A stretch of DNA of 64,000 bases from Mycolicibacterium confluentis (GTDB lineage Bacteria; Actinomycetota; Actinomycetes; Mycobacteriales; Mycobacteriaceae), in contig NZ_AP022612.1 of assembly GCF_010729895.1 (NCBI RefSeq), positions 4,216,001 through 4,280,000 of the forward strand, given 5' to 3'. This document shows positions 9,679-19,078 of the stretch, in pieces. The notes under the pieces were generated by a model that ran no database searches, was not told the DNA's origin, and saw only the letters and a program-made list of their open reading frames with translations. A program made the translations under genes and the position numbers. The stretch's first letter is position 1. Each line of letters begins with the position of its first letter.

Positions 9679-10520
9679 CGCAGCAGGTTGGCCCGGGCGA
9701 ACTGCAGCGACTCGGTCAACAGTTCCTCACGCTCGGCCTCCGAGCGCGCCCCCGATGTCGTGACCTCGAGAACCACATGGCCGCTGAAGTCGCTGCCGGC
9801 GAGCATCTGACACACCTCCACGGTGGGCTGGGTGCCACGCCCCGGCACCAGGTGTTCGTCGGCCGAGGCGCCGTTTCCGTCGCACAGGTGCAGGTGCACG
9901 AGTCCGTCGCCCATCCGCTGCGCCATCTCGAGCGCGTCGGTGCCCGCGGTGGCGGTGTGCGACAGGTCGAGCGTGTAGTGGGCGTGGTTGCCCTCGAGCG
10001 GGTCAAAGGACGGCGCGAACGCCGAGATCCCCACACCCGGTCCCCCGCCGCGCTTGCGCATCCGCTCGATCGACGTCTGACCGACCCCGAAGAACCGGTC
10101 GGCGCGGAACGGGAACATGTTCTCCACGGCGACCAGCACGTCGCTGCCCGCCTCCAGTTCGGCGACCTGCTCACTGAAGCCCTCGGCGTACCGCCGCTGC
10201 CACCGGAACGGCGGATGGACCACCACGGTCTGCGCACCCAACTGCTCGGCGGCCCGCACGCTGCGCTCAAGCTTGGCGATCGGGTTGGCCCCCCATACGC
10301 GCTGAGAGATCAGCAGGCACGGGGCGTGCACCGACAAGACCGGCACCTGATAGCGCTGGGACAGTTCCTCGATGGCGTCGATGTCCTGGCTGACCGTCTC
10401 GGCCCACACCATGAGTTCGACGCCGTCGTAACCGAGTCTCGCGGCGTACTCGAAGGCGGCCTCGGTGCGCAGGGGGTACACGGAGGCTGTCGACAGGCCG
10501 ACCTTGATGGCTGGGCGCAC
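9675..10520 (-). CDS. Sugar-phosphate isomerase/epimerase-like TIM-barrel protein
   Basis: 281 residues, Rv0498 family, AP-endonuclease-2/xylose-isomerase-like TIM barrel. Metal-ligand candidates are Glu in YDGVELMVW, His in VLSVHAPCLL and TVVVHPPFRW, Glu in VAVENMFPF, His/Asp in YTLDLSHTAT, and VHLHLCDGNG. The substrate is unknown. The GTG at 10520 reproduces the conserved RPAIKVGLSTASVYPLR N-terminus. It lies between the membrane protein (15-base gap) and the thioesterase (4-base overlap), part of a four-gene operon with the Ppx/GppA gene. Confidence 0.78.
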   Translation of the reverse strand: MRPAIKVGLSTASVYPLRTEAAFEYAARLGYDGVELMVWAETVSQDIDAIEELSQRYQVPVLSVHAPCLLISQRVWGANPIAKLERSVRAAEQLGAQTVVVHPPFRWQRRYAEGFSEQVAELEAGSDVLVAVENMFPFRADRFFGVGQTSIERMRKRGGGPGVGISAFAPSFDPLEGNHAHYTLDLSHTATAGTDALEMAQRMGDGLVHLHLCDGNGASADEHLVPGRGTQPTVEVCQMLAGSDFSGHVVLEVTTSGARSEAEREELLTESLQFARANLLR

Positions 10521-10535
10521 GAATGCCAGGGGTGC

Positions 10536-11633
10536 CTAGTTCGCCTGCAGCAGCGCAAGCGGGCCGAAGGTGACCAGTGCACCCACGGCGACGGCGGTGA
10601 GCGTGCTGCCGATGTCCTCGGTCTTACGCACGATCCGGACACCCACGACCAGCCCGAGGATGATCAGCACCCCGAGCGCCAGCGCGACGAGGCTGTTCCA
10701 CTTCCAGAGCTGGTCGAAGGCGATGAACAGACCGGCACCGAAGGCGACCGCGATGATGGACTGCAGTGCGATCGAGGCGCCGTGCGCCACGAGTTGACGG
10801 CGTGTCATCGGCTCGTCGAGGTCGCGCTCGATGTCCTCGTCGTCCTCGTCGAAGCCGTCGAGTTCGGCCACCGCATCGTCGTCGTCGGGCGCGCTCGACC
10901 GGCGGCGGGCCAGATCGTCGGCGACGGTCTCCCCGCCGAACAGCGTGTGGTCGTCGGCGTCCGCGAACGACGGGTCGCCGATCCCGAATTCATCGGGGAT
11001 CAGTCCGGCGTCGGCCGACTCGGTGTCGGCGGTCAGGTCGAGTTCGGTCTCGACGTCCTTGAGATCGATCGGATCGGGACTCATCGTCTCGGCGGACGCA
11101 CCGTCCGGCCGTCGACCCCCGAGCGGCACTGCCTCACCGCTGCGCACGGGACGCGGGTAATGACTGCGTTCGGGTGTCCCCGGGCGACCCCGTCGCGGCA
11201 GCGGGTCTCCTGAGCGTTCCAGCGGGGTCCGGCGCTCACGCACGGGCTCGTCGGCGACGGGCCGCGGCGCGGGGGCGGTGCCGTTGACCCGGCCGCGGGC
11301 GGGATCGGGACGGGACGGGACGCGACGCGCGGACCGCCGCGGTGTGGGCGCCTCTTCGGTGGCCGTCTCGGCGGCGGCTTCCGGCGCGCGCTCGGCAGCC
11401 TCGTCGGCGTCGGCGGTGTCGTCCGGTTCGTCTTCGCGGACGACGGGGATCTCGCCGGTCCGGATGATCGGGATCTCGCCGGTGAGTTCGGCGACGGTCA
11501 CGGCGTCACTGTTGCCACGGCGGCGCCGGCGACGGCCGCCGACGGGCGGTGCACCGATCGTGCCGTTCTTGGCCAGCAGTTCGGCCACCGAGATCGGGCG
11601 CGTGCCGTTTGCGCCGTTCTCTGGTCCAGTCAT
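10536..11633 (-). CDS. Membrane protein with long disordered N-terminus (Rv0497-like)
   Basis: 365 residues. The first 280 are low-complexity and charged: an arginine cluster (GRRRRRRG, about 33-40), two copies of a TGEIPxxR motif (about 51-66), then proline/arginine- and acid-rich linkers. The C-terminal 80 residues hold three hydrophobic helices (about 288-309, 312-335 and 344-363). The domain arrangement suggests a large cytoplasmic tail tethered to the membrane. No catalytic motif is visible. The start overlaps the ppx-like stop by 4 bases. Function unknown. Confidence 0.75.
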   Translation of the reverse strand: MTGPENGANGTRPISVAELLAKNGTIGAPPVGGRRRRRRGNSDAVTVAELTGEIPIIRTGEIPVVREDEPDDTADADEAAERAPEAAAETATEEAPTPRRSARRVPSRPDPARGRVNGTAPAPRPVADEPVRERRTPLERSGDPLPRRGRPGTPERSHYPRPVRSGEAVPLGGRRPDGASAETMSPDPIDLKDVETELDLTADTESADAGLIPDEFGIGDPSFADADDHTLFGGETVADDLARRRSSAPDDDDAVAELDGFDEDDEDIERDLDEPMTRRQLVAHGASIALQSIIAVAFGAGLFIAFDQLWKWNSLVALALGVLIILGLVVGVRIVRKTEDIGSTLTAVAVGALVTFGPLALLQAN

Positions 11634-12643
11634 CGTCTGTTGCCTCCCGCCCGGCTCTCCCCAACCTTGTCAGCGTCCCCCACCTGCGTCTCCACGAAAT
11701 CGGAACCGTCGGCTTCACTGTCGAGCTTGCGCAGGATCAAGCCCTCCCGCAACGCCCACGGGCAGATGTCCACGACTTCCAACGACAGCGCTCGCATACT
11801 CGCCTCCGCCACCAGGGCGCCCGCCACGATCTGGGGGGCCCGTTCGGCGCTGACTCCTTCCAATTCCGCACGGTCAGCCGCGGTCATCCTAGAGATGAAC
11901 GCTATGAGTTGTCTGAGACCGTTGGCTGTCAGTGTCCTCTTGACTCGCGGCCCGGCGCCCGAAGGGGCCGCACCGGTGAGTCGCGCCAGGGACCGGAACG
12001 TCTTGGAGGAGGCCACCGCCAGGTCTGGGCTGCCCGCCGCCAGGACCGTCTTGCGCGCGTCGGCGAGTTCGGTGTCCAGCCAGTCGCGCAGCATGGCCAC
12101 CCGGCGCCGGCCCGGCGGGTCGTCCGGCAGCCACTCCCGGGTCAGCCGTCCCGCACCCAGCGGCAGCGACAGGGCCACCTCGGGCTCCTCGTCCACGCCG
12201 TTGGACAGTTCGAGTGAGCCGCCGCCGATGTCGATGTTGATGATGCGACCCGCACTCCAGCCGTACCAGCGCCGCACCGCCAGGAAGGTCAGCCGCGACT
12301 CGTCGCGGCCCGACAGCACCTGCAACGCCACGCCCGTCTCGGCGGCCACACGGGCCAGCACCTCTTCGGAGTTCGTGGCGTCGCGGACGGCGGATGTGGC
12401 GAACGCCATGAGTTCGGCGCAGCCCGAACTGGTCGCGATCTTGGCCAACTCGTCGATCGTGGCGACCAGCCTGTCGGCGCCCTTGCGGGTGAGCTTGCCG
12501 GAGCTGTCGATGGCCTCCGCGAGTCGAAGCGCGGCCTTGGTCGAACTCATCGGCGTGGGATGGCCACCACGACGTGCGTCCACCACCAACAGGTGAACTG
12601 TGTTGCTTCCCACGTCGAGCACGCCCAATCGCACGCCTGTCAA
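11630..12643 (-). CDS. Ppx/GppA-family exopolyphosphatase
   Basis: 337 residues, Rv0496 (Ppx1) family. The ASKHA phosphate-binding loop GVLDVGSNTVHLLV lies at about residues 7-20, a catalytic-type Glu in GRDESRLTF, the second loop in INIDIGGGSLEL (about 137-148), and a third region with PLGAGRLTREWL. These enzymes hydrolyse polyphosphate or (p)ppGpp from the end. A TTG at 12643 is used; GTG three codons later is equally consistent. It heads the overlapping operon running to the thioesterase gene. RegX3-SenX3 and a PPK2 elsewhere in the window also concern phosphate and polyphosphate. Confidence 0.83.
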   Translation of the reverse strand: MTGVRLGVLDVGSNTVHLLVVDARRGGHPTPMSSTKAALRLAEAIDSSGKLTRKGADRLVATIDELAKIATSSGCAELMAFATSAVRDATNSEEVLARVAAETGVALQVLSGRDESRLTFLAVRRWYGWSAGRIINIDIGGGSLELSNGVDEEPEVALSLPLGAGRLTREWLPDDPPGRRRVAMLRDWLDTELADARKTVLAAGSPDLAVASSKTFRSLARLTGAAPSGAGPRVKRTLTANGLRQLIAFISRMTAADRAELEGVSAERAPQIVAGALVAEASMRALSLEVVDICPWALREGLILRKLDSEADGSDFVETQVGDADKVGESRAGGNRR

Positions 12644-12735
12644 CCTAGCGCGGCGGCGTTACGGACGCGGAAGCGCCCGCGCAGAAGGCCTTCGGCGCGG
12701 CGCTGGGCGGTGAATTCGACGGATGTCGTCTACCG

Positions 12736-13524
12736 TTGAATCTCGTGGCAGGCGGTGTGCATCCGGGTGAAGTCGAGTTGGACTTCCCGCGCGAATGGGT
12801 CGAGTTCTACGACCCCGACAACGACGAGCATCTGATCGCCGCCGACATGACCTGGCTGCTGTCCCGTTGGACGTGCGTGTTCGGCACGCCGGCCTGTCAG
12901 GGCACCGTTGAGGGCCGACCCGACGACGGCTGTTGTTCGCACGGCGCCTTCCTGTCCGACGACGATGACCGGGCCAAACTGGACGACGCGGTCAAACACC
13001 TGACCGACGAGGACTGGCAGTACCGGGAAAAGGGCTTGGGCCGCAAGGGTTATCTCGAGATGGACACCTACGACGACGAGCCGAACCTGCGCACCCGGAA
13101 GTACAAGGGCGCGTGCATCTTCCTCAATCGTCCGGGTTTTGCCGGCGGCATCGGCTGTGCGCTGCACAGTAAGGCGCTCAAGCTCGGCGTCAATCCGTTG
13201 ACAATGAAGCCCGAGGTCTGCTGGCAGCTGCCCATCCGGCGCACCCAGGAATGGGTGAAGCGGCCCGACGACACGGAGATTCTCAAAACCACGATCACCG
13301 AATACGACCGCCGCGGTTGGGGTTCGGGCGGCGCGGACCTGCACTGGTACTGCACCAGCGACCCGGCCGCACACGTAGGCGCCAAGCCGGTCTACGAGTC
13401 CTACGGACCGGAGTTGACCGAACTCCTCGGTGAGAAGGCGTACGCCGAGCTGGCGGCGATGTGCCGGCGCCGCAGCGCCCTGGGCCTGATCGCCGTGCAC
13501 CCCGCGACCCGCGCCGCGGAGTGA
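12736..13524 (+). CDS. Conserved cysteine-rich protein (Rv0495c-like)
   Basis: About 260 residues, very well conserved in mycobacteria but without a described fold that I can name confidently. It has eight or more cysteines in pairs: [58 protein letters not shown] and AAMCRR. Such spacing suggests a metal or Fe-S site, by analogy with DUF3109-type proteins. The start is uncertain: TTG at 12736 or GTG at 12745 both give the conserved [17 protein letters not shown] block. It is divergent from the ppx-like gene with about 100 bases between them. The stop lies inside a 17-bp tandem repeat. Confidence 0.75.
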   Translation: MNLVAGGVHPGEVELDFPREWVEFYDPDNDEHLIAADMTWLLSRWTCVFGTPACQGTVEGRPDDGCCSHGAFLSDDDDRAKLDDAVKHLTDEDWQYREKGLGRKGYLEMDTYDDEPNLRTRKYKGACIFLNRPGFAGGIGCALHSKALKLGVNPLTMKPEVCWQLPIRRTQEWVKRPDDTEILKTTITEYDRRGWGSGGADLHWYCTSDPAAHVGAKPVYESYGPELTELLGEKAYAELAAMCRRRSALGLIAVHPATRAAE

Positions 13525-13571
13525 CCCTCTCCTCACAGTGACCCTCAGCGCACGGTGACCCTCAGCGCACC
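13521..13571. repeat. Three tandem 17-bp repeats bridging two convergent stop codons
   Basis: Three units of GTGACCCTCAGCGCACg follow one another at 13521, 13538 and 13555; the last two are identical but for the final base and the first differs in its second half. The first unit contains the TGA of the plus-strand gene and the last contains the TGA of the minus-strand gene. Confidence 0.8.
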
Positions 13572-14284
13572 CGGTTGGCCTCGGCCCACACACTGCCCGC
13601 GGTGAACCCCTCGGTGCTGGTGATCTTGAGCTGGTGCTCGTCGGCCAGCATCCGCTCGACGCCTGCATCGGCGGGCCAGTACCGCGCGTGCACGGCCGCG
13701 GCCATCGTGGTGCCGCGCACCGGGTCGATCCGCCACACCGACACCACCGACATTCCTACGTCCGACAGCATCCGGATCAGCGTGTTCAGCGAGTAATAGG
13801 CGAAGTGGTTCGGCGACAATGAATCCCATCGGCCGCAGCGCACCAGGTCGGCGACCGAGTCGAACTGCAGCAGCAGCACCCCGCCGGGCGCGGTGGCCTC
13901 GGCCAGCGTGCGGAACGCCGACCGCTGGTCGGGGTCGTGTACGGCGCCGAAGTTGTCGACCACGATGTCGGCCTGGCCGCCGAAGACGGGGGTGAACCCC
14001 ATCTGCGTCAGCAGCGGCAGCCAGCTGCCGCCGTGCCTGCCGCCGAACTGCCGCACGGTGTCGCCGACCAGCAGTTCGGCCGCATCAGCCGTGCGCAGCA
14101 TCTGGGTGACCTCGTCCCCACTGGGCTCGGGATAGTCCAGACAGGGCAGGGCGGCGTCCGCACTGTCAGCGTCGAGTTGGGCCAACGTGCATTCGATGCA
14201 CAACGCCAGCGCGACACTGCCCAGGTCGATCACCCGTTGAACGGCATGCGATCCACATGCTCGACAAGTACCCCCACCATGCAC
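13562..14284 (-). CDS. Class I SAM-dependent methyltransferase with N-terminal zinc-ribbon-like motif
   Basis: A methyltransferase with an N-terminal Cys pair pattern CRACG...CIEC over about 22 residues, like the zinc-binding methyltransferase family that acts on sugars. The middle holds a weak Rossmann pattern: IVVDNFGAVHD, then PGGVLLLQFDSV (motif after strand 4), then HFAYYSLNTLIRMLSDVGMSVVSVWRID. I prefer GTG 14284, 7 bases after GGGGGAG, giving a start just ahead of the Cys motif (240 residues); an in-frame GTG at 14347 would add 21 residues. It lies downstream of regX3 on the same strand. Substrate unknown. Confidence 0.7.
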   Translation of the reverse strand: MHGGGTCRACGSHAVQRVIDLGSVALALCIECTLAQLDADSADAALPCLDYPEPSGDEVTQMLRTADAAELLVGDTVRQFGGRHGGSWLPLLTQMGFTPVFGGQADIVVDNFGAVHDPDQRSAFRTLAEATAPGGVLLLQFDSVADLVRCGRWDSLSPNHFAYYSLNTLIRMLSDVGMSVVSVWRIDPVRGTTMAAAVHARYWPADAGVERMLADEHQLKITSTEGFTAGSVWAEANRVR

Positions 14285-14371
14285 GATCAAGCTCCCCCAC
14301 GTCGACACACCTCGAGGCGCCGCCCCGACATCCCCGAGGGGTTCCACCCTACAAGTCGGCGCGGGTGCGCG

Positions 14372-15058
14372 TCAGCCCTCCAGCTTGTAACCGAGGCCAC
14401 GCACCGTCACCAGCCGCACCGGATTGGCGGGATCGGGCTCGATCTTGGAGCGCAGCCTTTTCACGTGGACGTCGAGTGTCTTGGTGTCCCCGACGTAGTC
14501 GGCGCCCCACACCCGGTCGATCAGCTGACCGCGGGTCAACACCCGACCGCTGTTGCGCATCAGGTATTCGAGCAGGTCGAACTCTTTGAGCGGCAGCGTG
14601 ATCAGCTCTCCACCGACACTCACGACGTGCCGTTCAACGTCCATTCGGACCGGGCCGGCCTCCAGGACGCCGTCGTCGACGCCGCCCTCGTCGGCGTCGC
14701 CGCCCCGGCGCAGCACGGCCCGGATCCGCGCGATCAGTTCGCGCGCCGAGTACGGCTTTGTGACGTAGTCGTCAGCACCCAGTTCCAGGCCCACGACCTT
14801 GTCGATCTCGCTGTCGCGGGCGGTGACCATGATCACCGGCACGGCCGAGCGGGCCCGAAGCTGCCTGCAGACGTCGGTGCCGCTCATTCCGGGCAACATC
14901 AGGTCCAGCAGCACGATGTCGGCGCCGGAACGTTCGAACTCGGCCAATGCACTCGGACCGTCGCCGACAACAGTGGCTTCGAATCCCTCCTTGCGCAGCA
15001 GAAAGGCCAAGGGATCGGCCAGCGACTCCTCGTCCTCCACGATCAGCACACTGGTCAT
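14372..15058 (-). CDS. regX3: Response regulator RegX3 (OmpR/PhoB family)
   Basis: 228 residues: receiver domain at 1-115 with the acidic pair Glu8/Asp9/Glu10 region, phospho-acceptor Asp52 in VLLDLMLPG, Thr in MVTARD, and Lys in YVTKPYSA; then a winged-helix DNA-binding domain from about 130 with FDLLEYLMRN and DVHVKRLRSKIE. With SenX3 it controls the phosphate-starvation response (Pst uptake, ESX-5 in M. tuberculosis). It follows senX3 with only a 30-base gap; the MIRU repeats known from this gap in M. tuberculosis are absent. Confidence 0.95.
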   Translation of the reverse strand: MTSVLIVEDEESLADPLAFLLRKEGFEATVVGDGPSALAEFERSGADIVLLDLMLPGMSGTDVCRQLRARSAVPVIMVTARDSEIDKVVGLELGADDYVTKPYSARELIARIRAVLRRGGDADEGGVDDGVLEAGPVRMDVERHVVSVGGELITLPLKEFDLLEYLMRNSGRVLTRGQLIDRVWGADYVGDTKTLDVHVKRLRSKIEPDPANPVRLVTVRGLGYKLEG

Positions 15059-15088
15059 CGACGTAATCGTCCTCTCCTCACAGGGGTT

Positions 15089-16273
15089 CTACTCGGGTGA
15101 CTCTGCGCCGTCGTCGGCGTCGGGGCAGGCGGGAATCGACAGCGTGAAGGTCGATCCGGTGCCCAGTTGGCTCCACAGCCGGATCGAGCCGTTGTGGTTG
15201 GCGGCGACATGCTTGACGATCGCCAGGCCCAAACCGGTCCCGCCGGTGGCGCGCGACCGGGCCTTGTCGACCCGGAAGAAGCGTTCGAAGACGCGCTCCT
15301 GATCGGCCTTGGCGATGCCGATCCCGCGGTCGGTCACGGCGATCTCCACATAGGCGCCGCGGCGACGCTTGCTGACCGACACCGTCGAACCCTGCGGCGA
15401 GTACGCGATGGCGTTGGAGATCAGATTCGCCAGCGCCGTGGCGAGCAGCGGCGGATTCCCCAGCACCTGCAGCCCCGACGGGGCGTCGGCGGTGACACTG
15501 ATGTCGGCATTGTCGGCGGCCAGCTTGTTGCGCGAAATCGCCTCCGCAACAACGCTGTCCACGTCCACGGAGTCGAGGTCCGGCAGTTTCTCGGCACCCT
15601 GCAGGCGGGACAGTTCGATGAGTTCGCCGACCATGTCGGCAAGGCGTTTGGACTCCGCGAGCACCTTGACGCCGAAGCGGCGCACGGTTTCGGGGTCGTC
15701 GGCGGACTCGAGGATCGCCTCGGCCAGGACGCCGATGGCGCCGACGGGCGTCTTGAGCTCATGGCTGACGTTGGCGACGAAGTCACGTCGGGTCGCCTCG
15801 ACTCGGGCGTGGTCGGACTGATCGTCGACGAACACCACTGCGAACCGGCGGTCGTCGTCGGTCAGCAGGCGGACGTGGCCGCGCACCGACAGCCCCGAAC
15901 GTCCCGCGGCGGCCCGTTTGGGCGCCGGCGTCAGGTCCACTTCGGTGTTCTCACCGGTCTCGAGGGTGTGCTGTGCGGCGGCCCAGGCTCGGTCGTCGAG
16001 CAGTCGGTCGTGCACGAGAGCCAGTTCGCCGTGCCGGGCGCGGTCGTTGACGAAGACCACGTCGCGGAAGGCATCCACGACAACGATGCCCTGCGGGGAG
16101 AGTTCAACGATGCGTTTGAGCATCTGGGACACCGTGATGCCGGCCAGTTCCGCGGCGCGGCGACGCCGCCGCTCCACGATCATCGGCCACCACTGGGCAC
16201 CGATCACGGCGCCCACGACCAGCGCCAGCCCAGAGGCGACCCCGGCGAGGATCAGCGCCGATACGACACTCAC
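15089..16273 (-). CDS. senX3: Sensor histidine kinase SenX3
   Basis: 394 residues. One or two N-terminal membrane helices (about 5-30) end in a basic [10 protein letters not shown] stretch, followed by a PAS-like domain (about 45-150), the H box [11 protein letters not shown] with phospho-acceptor His171, N box [11 protein letters not shown]1 box DRGIGI, F box ERFFRVD and G2 box [11 protein letters not shown]. It senses phosphate status together with the Pst/PhoU system. GTG at 16273 gives the normal N-terminus. Directly upstream lies a phosphate-box-like direct repeat (16366-16382). Confidence 0.95.
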   Translation of the reverse strand: MSVVSALILAGVASGLALVVGAVIGAQWWPMIVERRRRRAAELAGITVSQMLKRIVELSPQGIVVVDAFRDVVFVNDRARHGELALVHDRLLDDRAWAAAQHTLETGENTEVDLTPAPKRAAAGRSGLSVRGHVRLLTDDDRRFAVVFVDDQSDHARVEATRRDFVANVSHELKTPVGAIGVLAEAILESADDPETVRRFGVKVLAESKRLADMVGELIELSRLQGAEKLPDLDSVDVDSVVAEAISRNKLAADNADISVTADAPSGLQVLGNPPLLATALANLISNAIAYSPQGSTVSVSKRRRGAYVEIAVTDRGIGIAKADQERVFERFFRVDKARSRATGGTGLGLAIVKHVAANHNGSIRLWSQLGTGSTFTLSIPACPDADDGAESPE

Positions 16274-16365
16274 GCGAAAAGCGTACGCATCCGGTGAACG
16301 TCATCCCAGCAGCGTGCGGCCAAAGCGGGACATGTCACAGCGTCCTGAGCAGGAGTTCGCCCGCT

Positions 16366-16382
16366 GTTAACCCTCGTTCAAC
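16366..16382. promoter_or_regulatory. Phosphate-box-like direct repeat upstream of senX3
   Basis: GTTAACC and GTTCAAC lie 10 bases apart about 95 bases upstream of the senX3 start. Spacing and sequence resemble PhoB/PhoP/RegX3-type direct repeats, so autoregulation by RegX3 is a reasonable guess. No experimental consensus was compared. Confidence 0.35.
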
Positions 16383-16421
16383 TCCTGTTTGCGCGCACCT
16401 CACCTCGGGCGCGTCCTGCGG

Positions 16422-17168
16422 CTACTTGGCCCCTTGGCTGGCCACGGCGGCGGCGCCCGCGGCGGCGGCCTCGGGGTCCAGGTAGGTGCCGCCGGCCACC
16501 TTGGGCTTGAGGTCGGCGTCGAGGTCGTAGCGCAGCGGGATGCCGGTCGGGATGTTCAGGCCCACCACGTCCTCGTCGCTCATCCCGTCCAGGTACTTCA
16601 CCAGCGCGCGCAGGGAGTTGCCGTGCGCGGCGACCAGCACTGTCTTGCCCGCCCGAAGGTCCGGCACGATGACCTCTTCGAAGTACGGGACGAACCGGGC
16701 CACGACGTCGGCCAGGCACTCGGTCAGCGGACCACCGCCGATGCCGGCGTAGCGCGGATCGGCGTCCTGGCTGTACTCGCTGCCCTTCTCGATCGGCGGC
16801 GGCGGGGTGTCGTAGCTGCGCCGCCACGCCATGAACTGCTCTTCGCCGTACTTGGCCTTGGTCTCGGCCTTGTCCAAGCCCTGCAGCGCGCCGTAGTGCC
16901 GCTCGTTGAGCCGCCAGTCCCGGGTCACCGGAATCCACAGCCGGTCGGCGGCGTCCAGCGCCAGGTGCGCGGTGGTGATCGCGCGGCGCAACAGCGAGGT
17001 GTACAGCACGTCGGGCAGCAGACCCTGCTCGGCCATCAGCACCCCGCCGCGCACGGCCTCGGCGCGGCCCTTGTCGGTCAGGTCGACGTCGACCCATCCG
17101 GTGAAGAGGTTGAGCGCATTCCATTCGCTCTCGCCGTGACGGAGCAGGACCAGGGTGGAGTCAGCCAT
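16422..17168 (-). CDS. gpmA: 2,3-bisphosphoglycerate-dependent phosphoglycerate mutase
   Basis: Interconverts 3- and 2-phosphoglycerate in glycolysis. 248 residues with the catalytic [10 protein letters not shown] loop (His11), [11 protein letters not shown], the [11 protein letters not shown] loop with its Glu, and [11 protein letters not shown] carrying the second His. The C-terminus is an alanine-rich tail ([17 protein letters not shown]). The start ATG at 17168 matches the family. Upstream on the same strand, 55 bases away, is the YbjN-domain gene. Confidence 0.95.
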   Translation of the reverse strand: MADSTLVLLRHGESEWNALNLFTGWVDVDLTDKGRAEAVRGGVLMAEQGLLPDVLYTSLLRRAITTAHLALDAADRLWIPVTRDWRLNERHYGALQGLDKAETKAKYGEEQFMAWRRSYDTPPPPIEKGSEYSQDADPRYAGIGGGPLTECLADVVARFVPYFEEVIVPDLRAGKTVLVAAHGNSLRALVKYLDGMSDEDVVGLNIPTGIPLRYDLDADLKPKVAGGTYLDPEAAAAGAAAVASQGAK

Positions 17169-17223
17169 GCCTGGAATCTTCTCATGCCGCCGCCGAGGCG
17201 CGCGTGGGCGGCGACCGTGGGCC

Positions 17224-17724
17224 TCAGGCCTCGTCGCCGATCAGGTGCGCGAACGCCTCAAGGTTCTTCAGGGACTCCCCGCGGGACACCCGCCAGGCCC
17301 ACTCCCTCTGGATGGACGTGCGAAAACCCAGCTCCAACAACGTGTTGAAGTCGCCGTCGACGGCTTCGAGCACCTGCCCGAGGATCCGGTCGATCTCGTC
17401 GGCCGTGACGGACTCCAGTGCGAGCAGTCCCACGAGGTAGATGTCGCCGACGTTGTCGAGGGTGTAGGCGACACCGTAGAGCCTGCGGTTGCGTTTGAGC
17501 AGGAAGCGGTAGACCTCTTCGAAGTTCTCGTCGGGCCGCCGGCAGACGAACGCCTCGACCCGCACCGAGTGCTCGCCGATGCTCAGGATGGTGTTGGTCT
17601 TGAGCTTGCGCTCGCCGGGCAGTTCGACCACCAGGGCAGGCAGCCCGCCGTGGGTGTCCTTGTGCAGGCTGAACGTCAGCTCGCGCTCGTTGAGCGCATC
17701 TTCGATGATCTGCTGAGTGCTCAT
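17224..17724 (-). CDS. YbjN-domain protein (T3SS chaperone-like fold)
   Basis: 166 residues, the Rv0487 family. The pattern fits the YbjN/CesT-like fold: an N-terminal helix, [18 protein letters not shown], a long strand-rich middle and the central [17 protein letters not shown] block. Role unknown. It overlaps the mshA stop by 4 bases (17721-17724), so it is translated together with mycothiol glycosyltransferase; no direct link to mycothiol is visible in its sequence. Confidence 0.78.
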   Translation of the reverse strand: MSTQQIIEDALNERELTFSLHKDTHGGLPALVVELPGERKLKTNTILSIGEHSVRVEAFVCRRPDENFEEVYRFLLKRNRRLYGVAYTLDNVGDIYLVGLLALESVTADEIDRILGQVLEAVDGDFNTLLELGFRTSIQREWAWRVSRGESLKNLEAFAHLIGDEA

Positions 17725-19022
17725 GCGCGCACTCCCCGGCGGCGGGACCAGCGCAACCCGGCTCGCCGAGGCGCCGCGAGCGGGTCACGCGTGGCGGCAC
17801 GCTCGTGCGTGTGCGCGTAGTCGGCGATCGCGCGGCGGTAGGCCTCGAGCAGGGAGTCGACGGTGTGGTCCCACGAGAACGTCGCGGCATGGCGGACCGC
17901 GGCCGCGCCCATCTCGTCTCGGCGGGCGCGGTCCTGGCCCAGCAGATCGCCCAACACCGCCGCCCAGTGGTCCGGGTCGTGGTCGGGCACCAGGGCACCG
18001 GACACACCGTCGCGCACCGCGACCGGCAGTCCGCCGACGGCGGCCGCCGCCACGGGGGTGCCGCAGGCCTGGGCTTCGACGGCCACCAGGCCGAAGGATT
18101 CGGAGTAACTGGGCACGGCCACCAGATCGGCGGCCCGGTAGACCTTCACCAGGTTGTCCCGCGACTGCGGCGGCAGGAACGTCACCCGGTCGCTGATGCC
18201 GAGATCGTCGGCCAGACGCAGCAGGCCGTCCGGCGCGGCCAGTCCGCTGCCCGACGGTCCGCCGGCGATGACGATGCGCACGCCGGGGAGCTTGGCGGCC
18301 GCACGCAGCAGCACGTCGGGCGCCTTGAGGGGCTGGATGCGACCCACGAACGCAACCGTGGGTTCGTCGGGGAGGCCGAGGGCGCGACGCGCGGCGTCGC
18401 GGTCCCCCGGGGTGAAGGTCGCAAGATCGACGCCGGGATGCACGACGTCGATGCGCGTCGGGTCGGCGTTGTGCAGCGAAACCAGTTGGCGGGCCTCGTC
18501 GTCGGTGTTGACGATCAGTCGATCGGCCTCGTCGACGACCTGCTGTTCACCGACCGCGCGCAGGGCTGGTTCGGGGGCGTCGCCCTCGGCCAGCGAGGCG
18601 TTCTTGACCGCGGCCAGGGTGTGGGCGGTGTGCACCAGCGGAACTGCCCAGCGGTCTCGGGCCAGCCAGCCGACCTGACCCGAGAGCCAGTAGTGCGAAT
18701 GCACGATGTCGTAGTACCCGGGTTCGTGGGTGGCCTCGGCCCGAAGCACCCCGGCGGTGAACGCACACAACTGCGTGGGCAGATCGTATTTGTCGAGTCC
18801 CTCGAAGGGCCCGGCGACGACGTTGCGCACCAGCACTCCGGGCGCGACCTGGACCACCGGTTCGTCCGACGACGACGTGGCCCGGGTGAAGATCTCGACC
18901 TCGACGCCACGCTGCGCGAGATGCAGGGCGGTCTGCAGGACGTAGACGTTCATCCCGCCGGCGTCGCCGGTTCCCGGTTGAGCCAACGGCGAAGTATGGA
19001 CCGACAAGACCGCGACACGCAC
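17721..19022 (-). CDS. mshA: D-inositol-3-phosphate glycosyltransferase MshA
   Basis: First step of mycothiol biosynthesis: transfers GlcNAc from UDP-GlcNAc to 1-L-myo-inositol-1-phosphate. 433 residues, GT4 family with two Rossmann domains; diagnostic blocks are [19 protein letters not shown] near the N-terminus, [35 protein letters not shown], and the C-terminal [18 protein letters not shown] with the ExxxxxxxE motif. GTG at 19022 is the farthest possible start because an in-frame TGA lies two codons upstream. The M. tuberculosis protein has a longer N-terminus that is lacking here. Confidence 0.93.
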   Translation of the reverse strand: MRVAVLSVHTSPLAQPGTGDAGGMNVYVLQTALHLAQRGVEVEIFTRATSSSDEPVVQVAPGVLVRNVVAGPFEGLDKYDLPTQLCAFTAGVLRAEATHEPGYYDIVHSHYWLSGQVGWLARDRWAVPLVHTAHTLAAVKNASLAEGDAPEPALRAVGEQQVVDEADRLIVNTDDEARQLVSLHNADPTRIDVVHPGVDLATFTPGDRDAARRALGLPDEPTVAFVGRIQPLKAPDVLLRAAAKLPGVRIVIAGGPSGSGLAAPDGLLRLADDLGISDRVTFLPPQSRDNLVKVYRAADLVAVPSYSESFGLVAVEAQACGTPVAAAAVGGLPVAVRDGVSGALVPDHDPDHWAAVLGDLLGQDRARRDEMGAAAVRHAATFSWDHTVDSLLEAYRRAIADYAHTHERAATRDPLAAPRRAGLRWSRRRGVRA

Positions 19023-19078
19023 ACCTCATGCTTACACCAGAGGCCTGCGCGACCGGGAAGCGCCTGTACGGGACTGGT

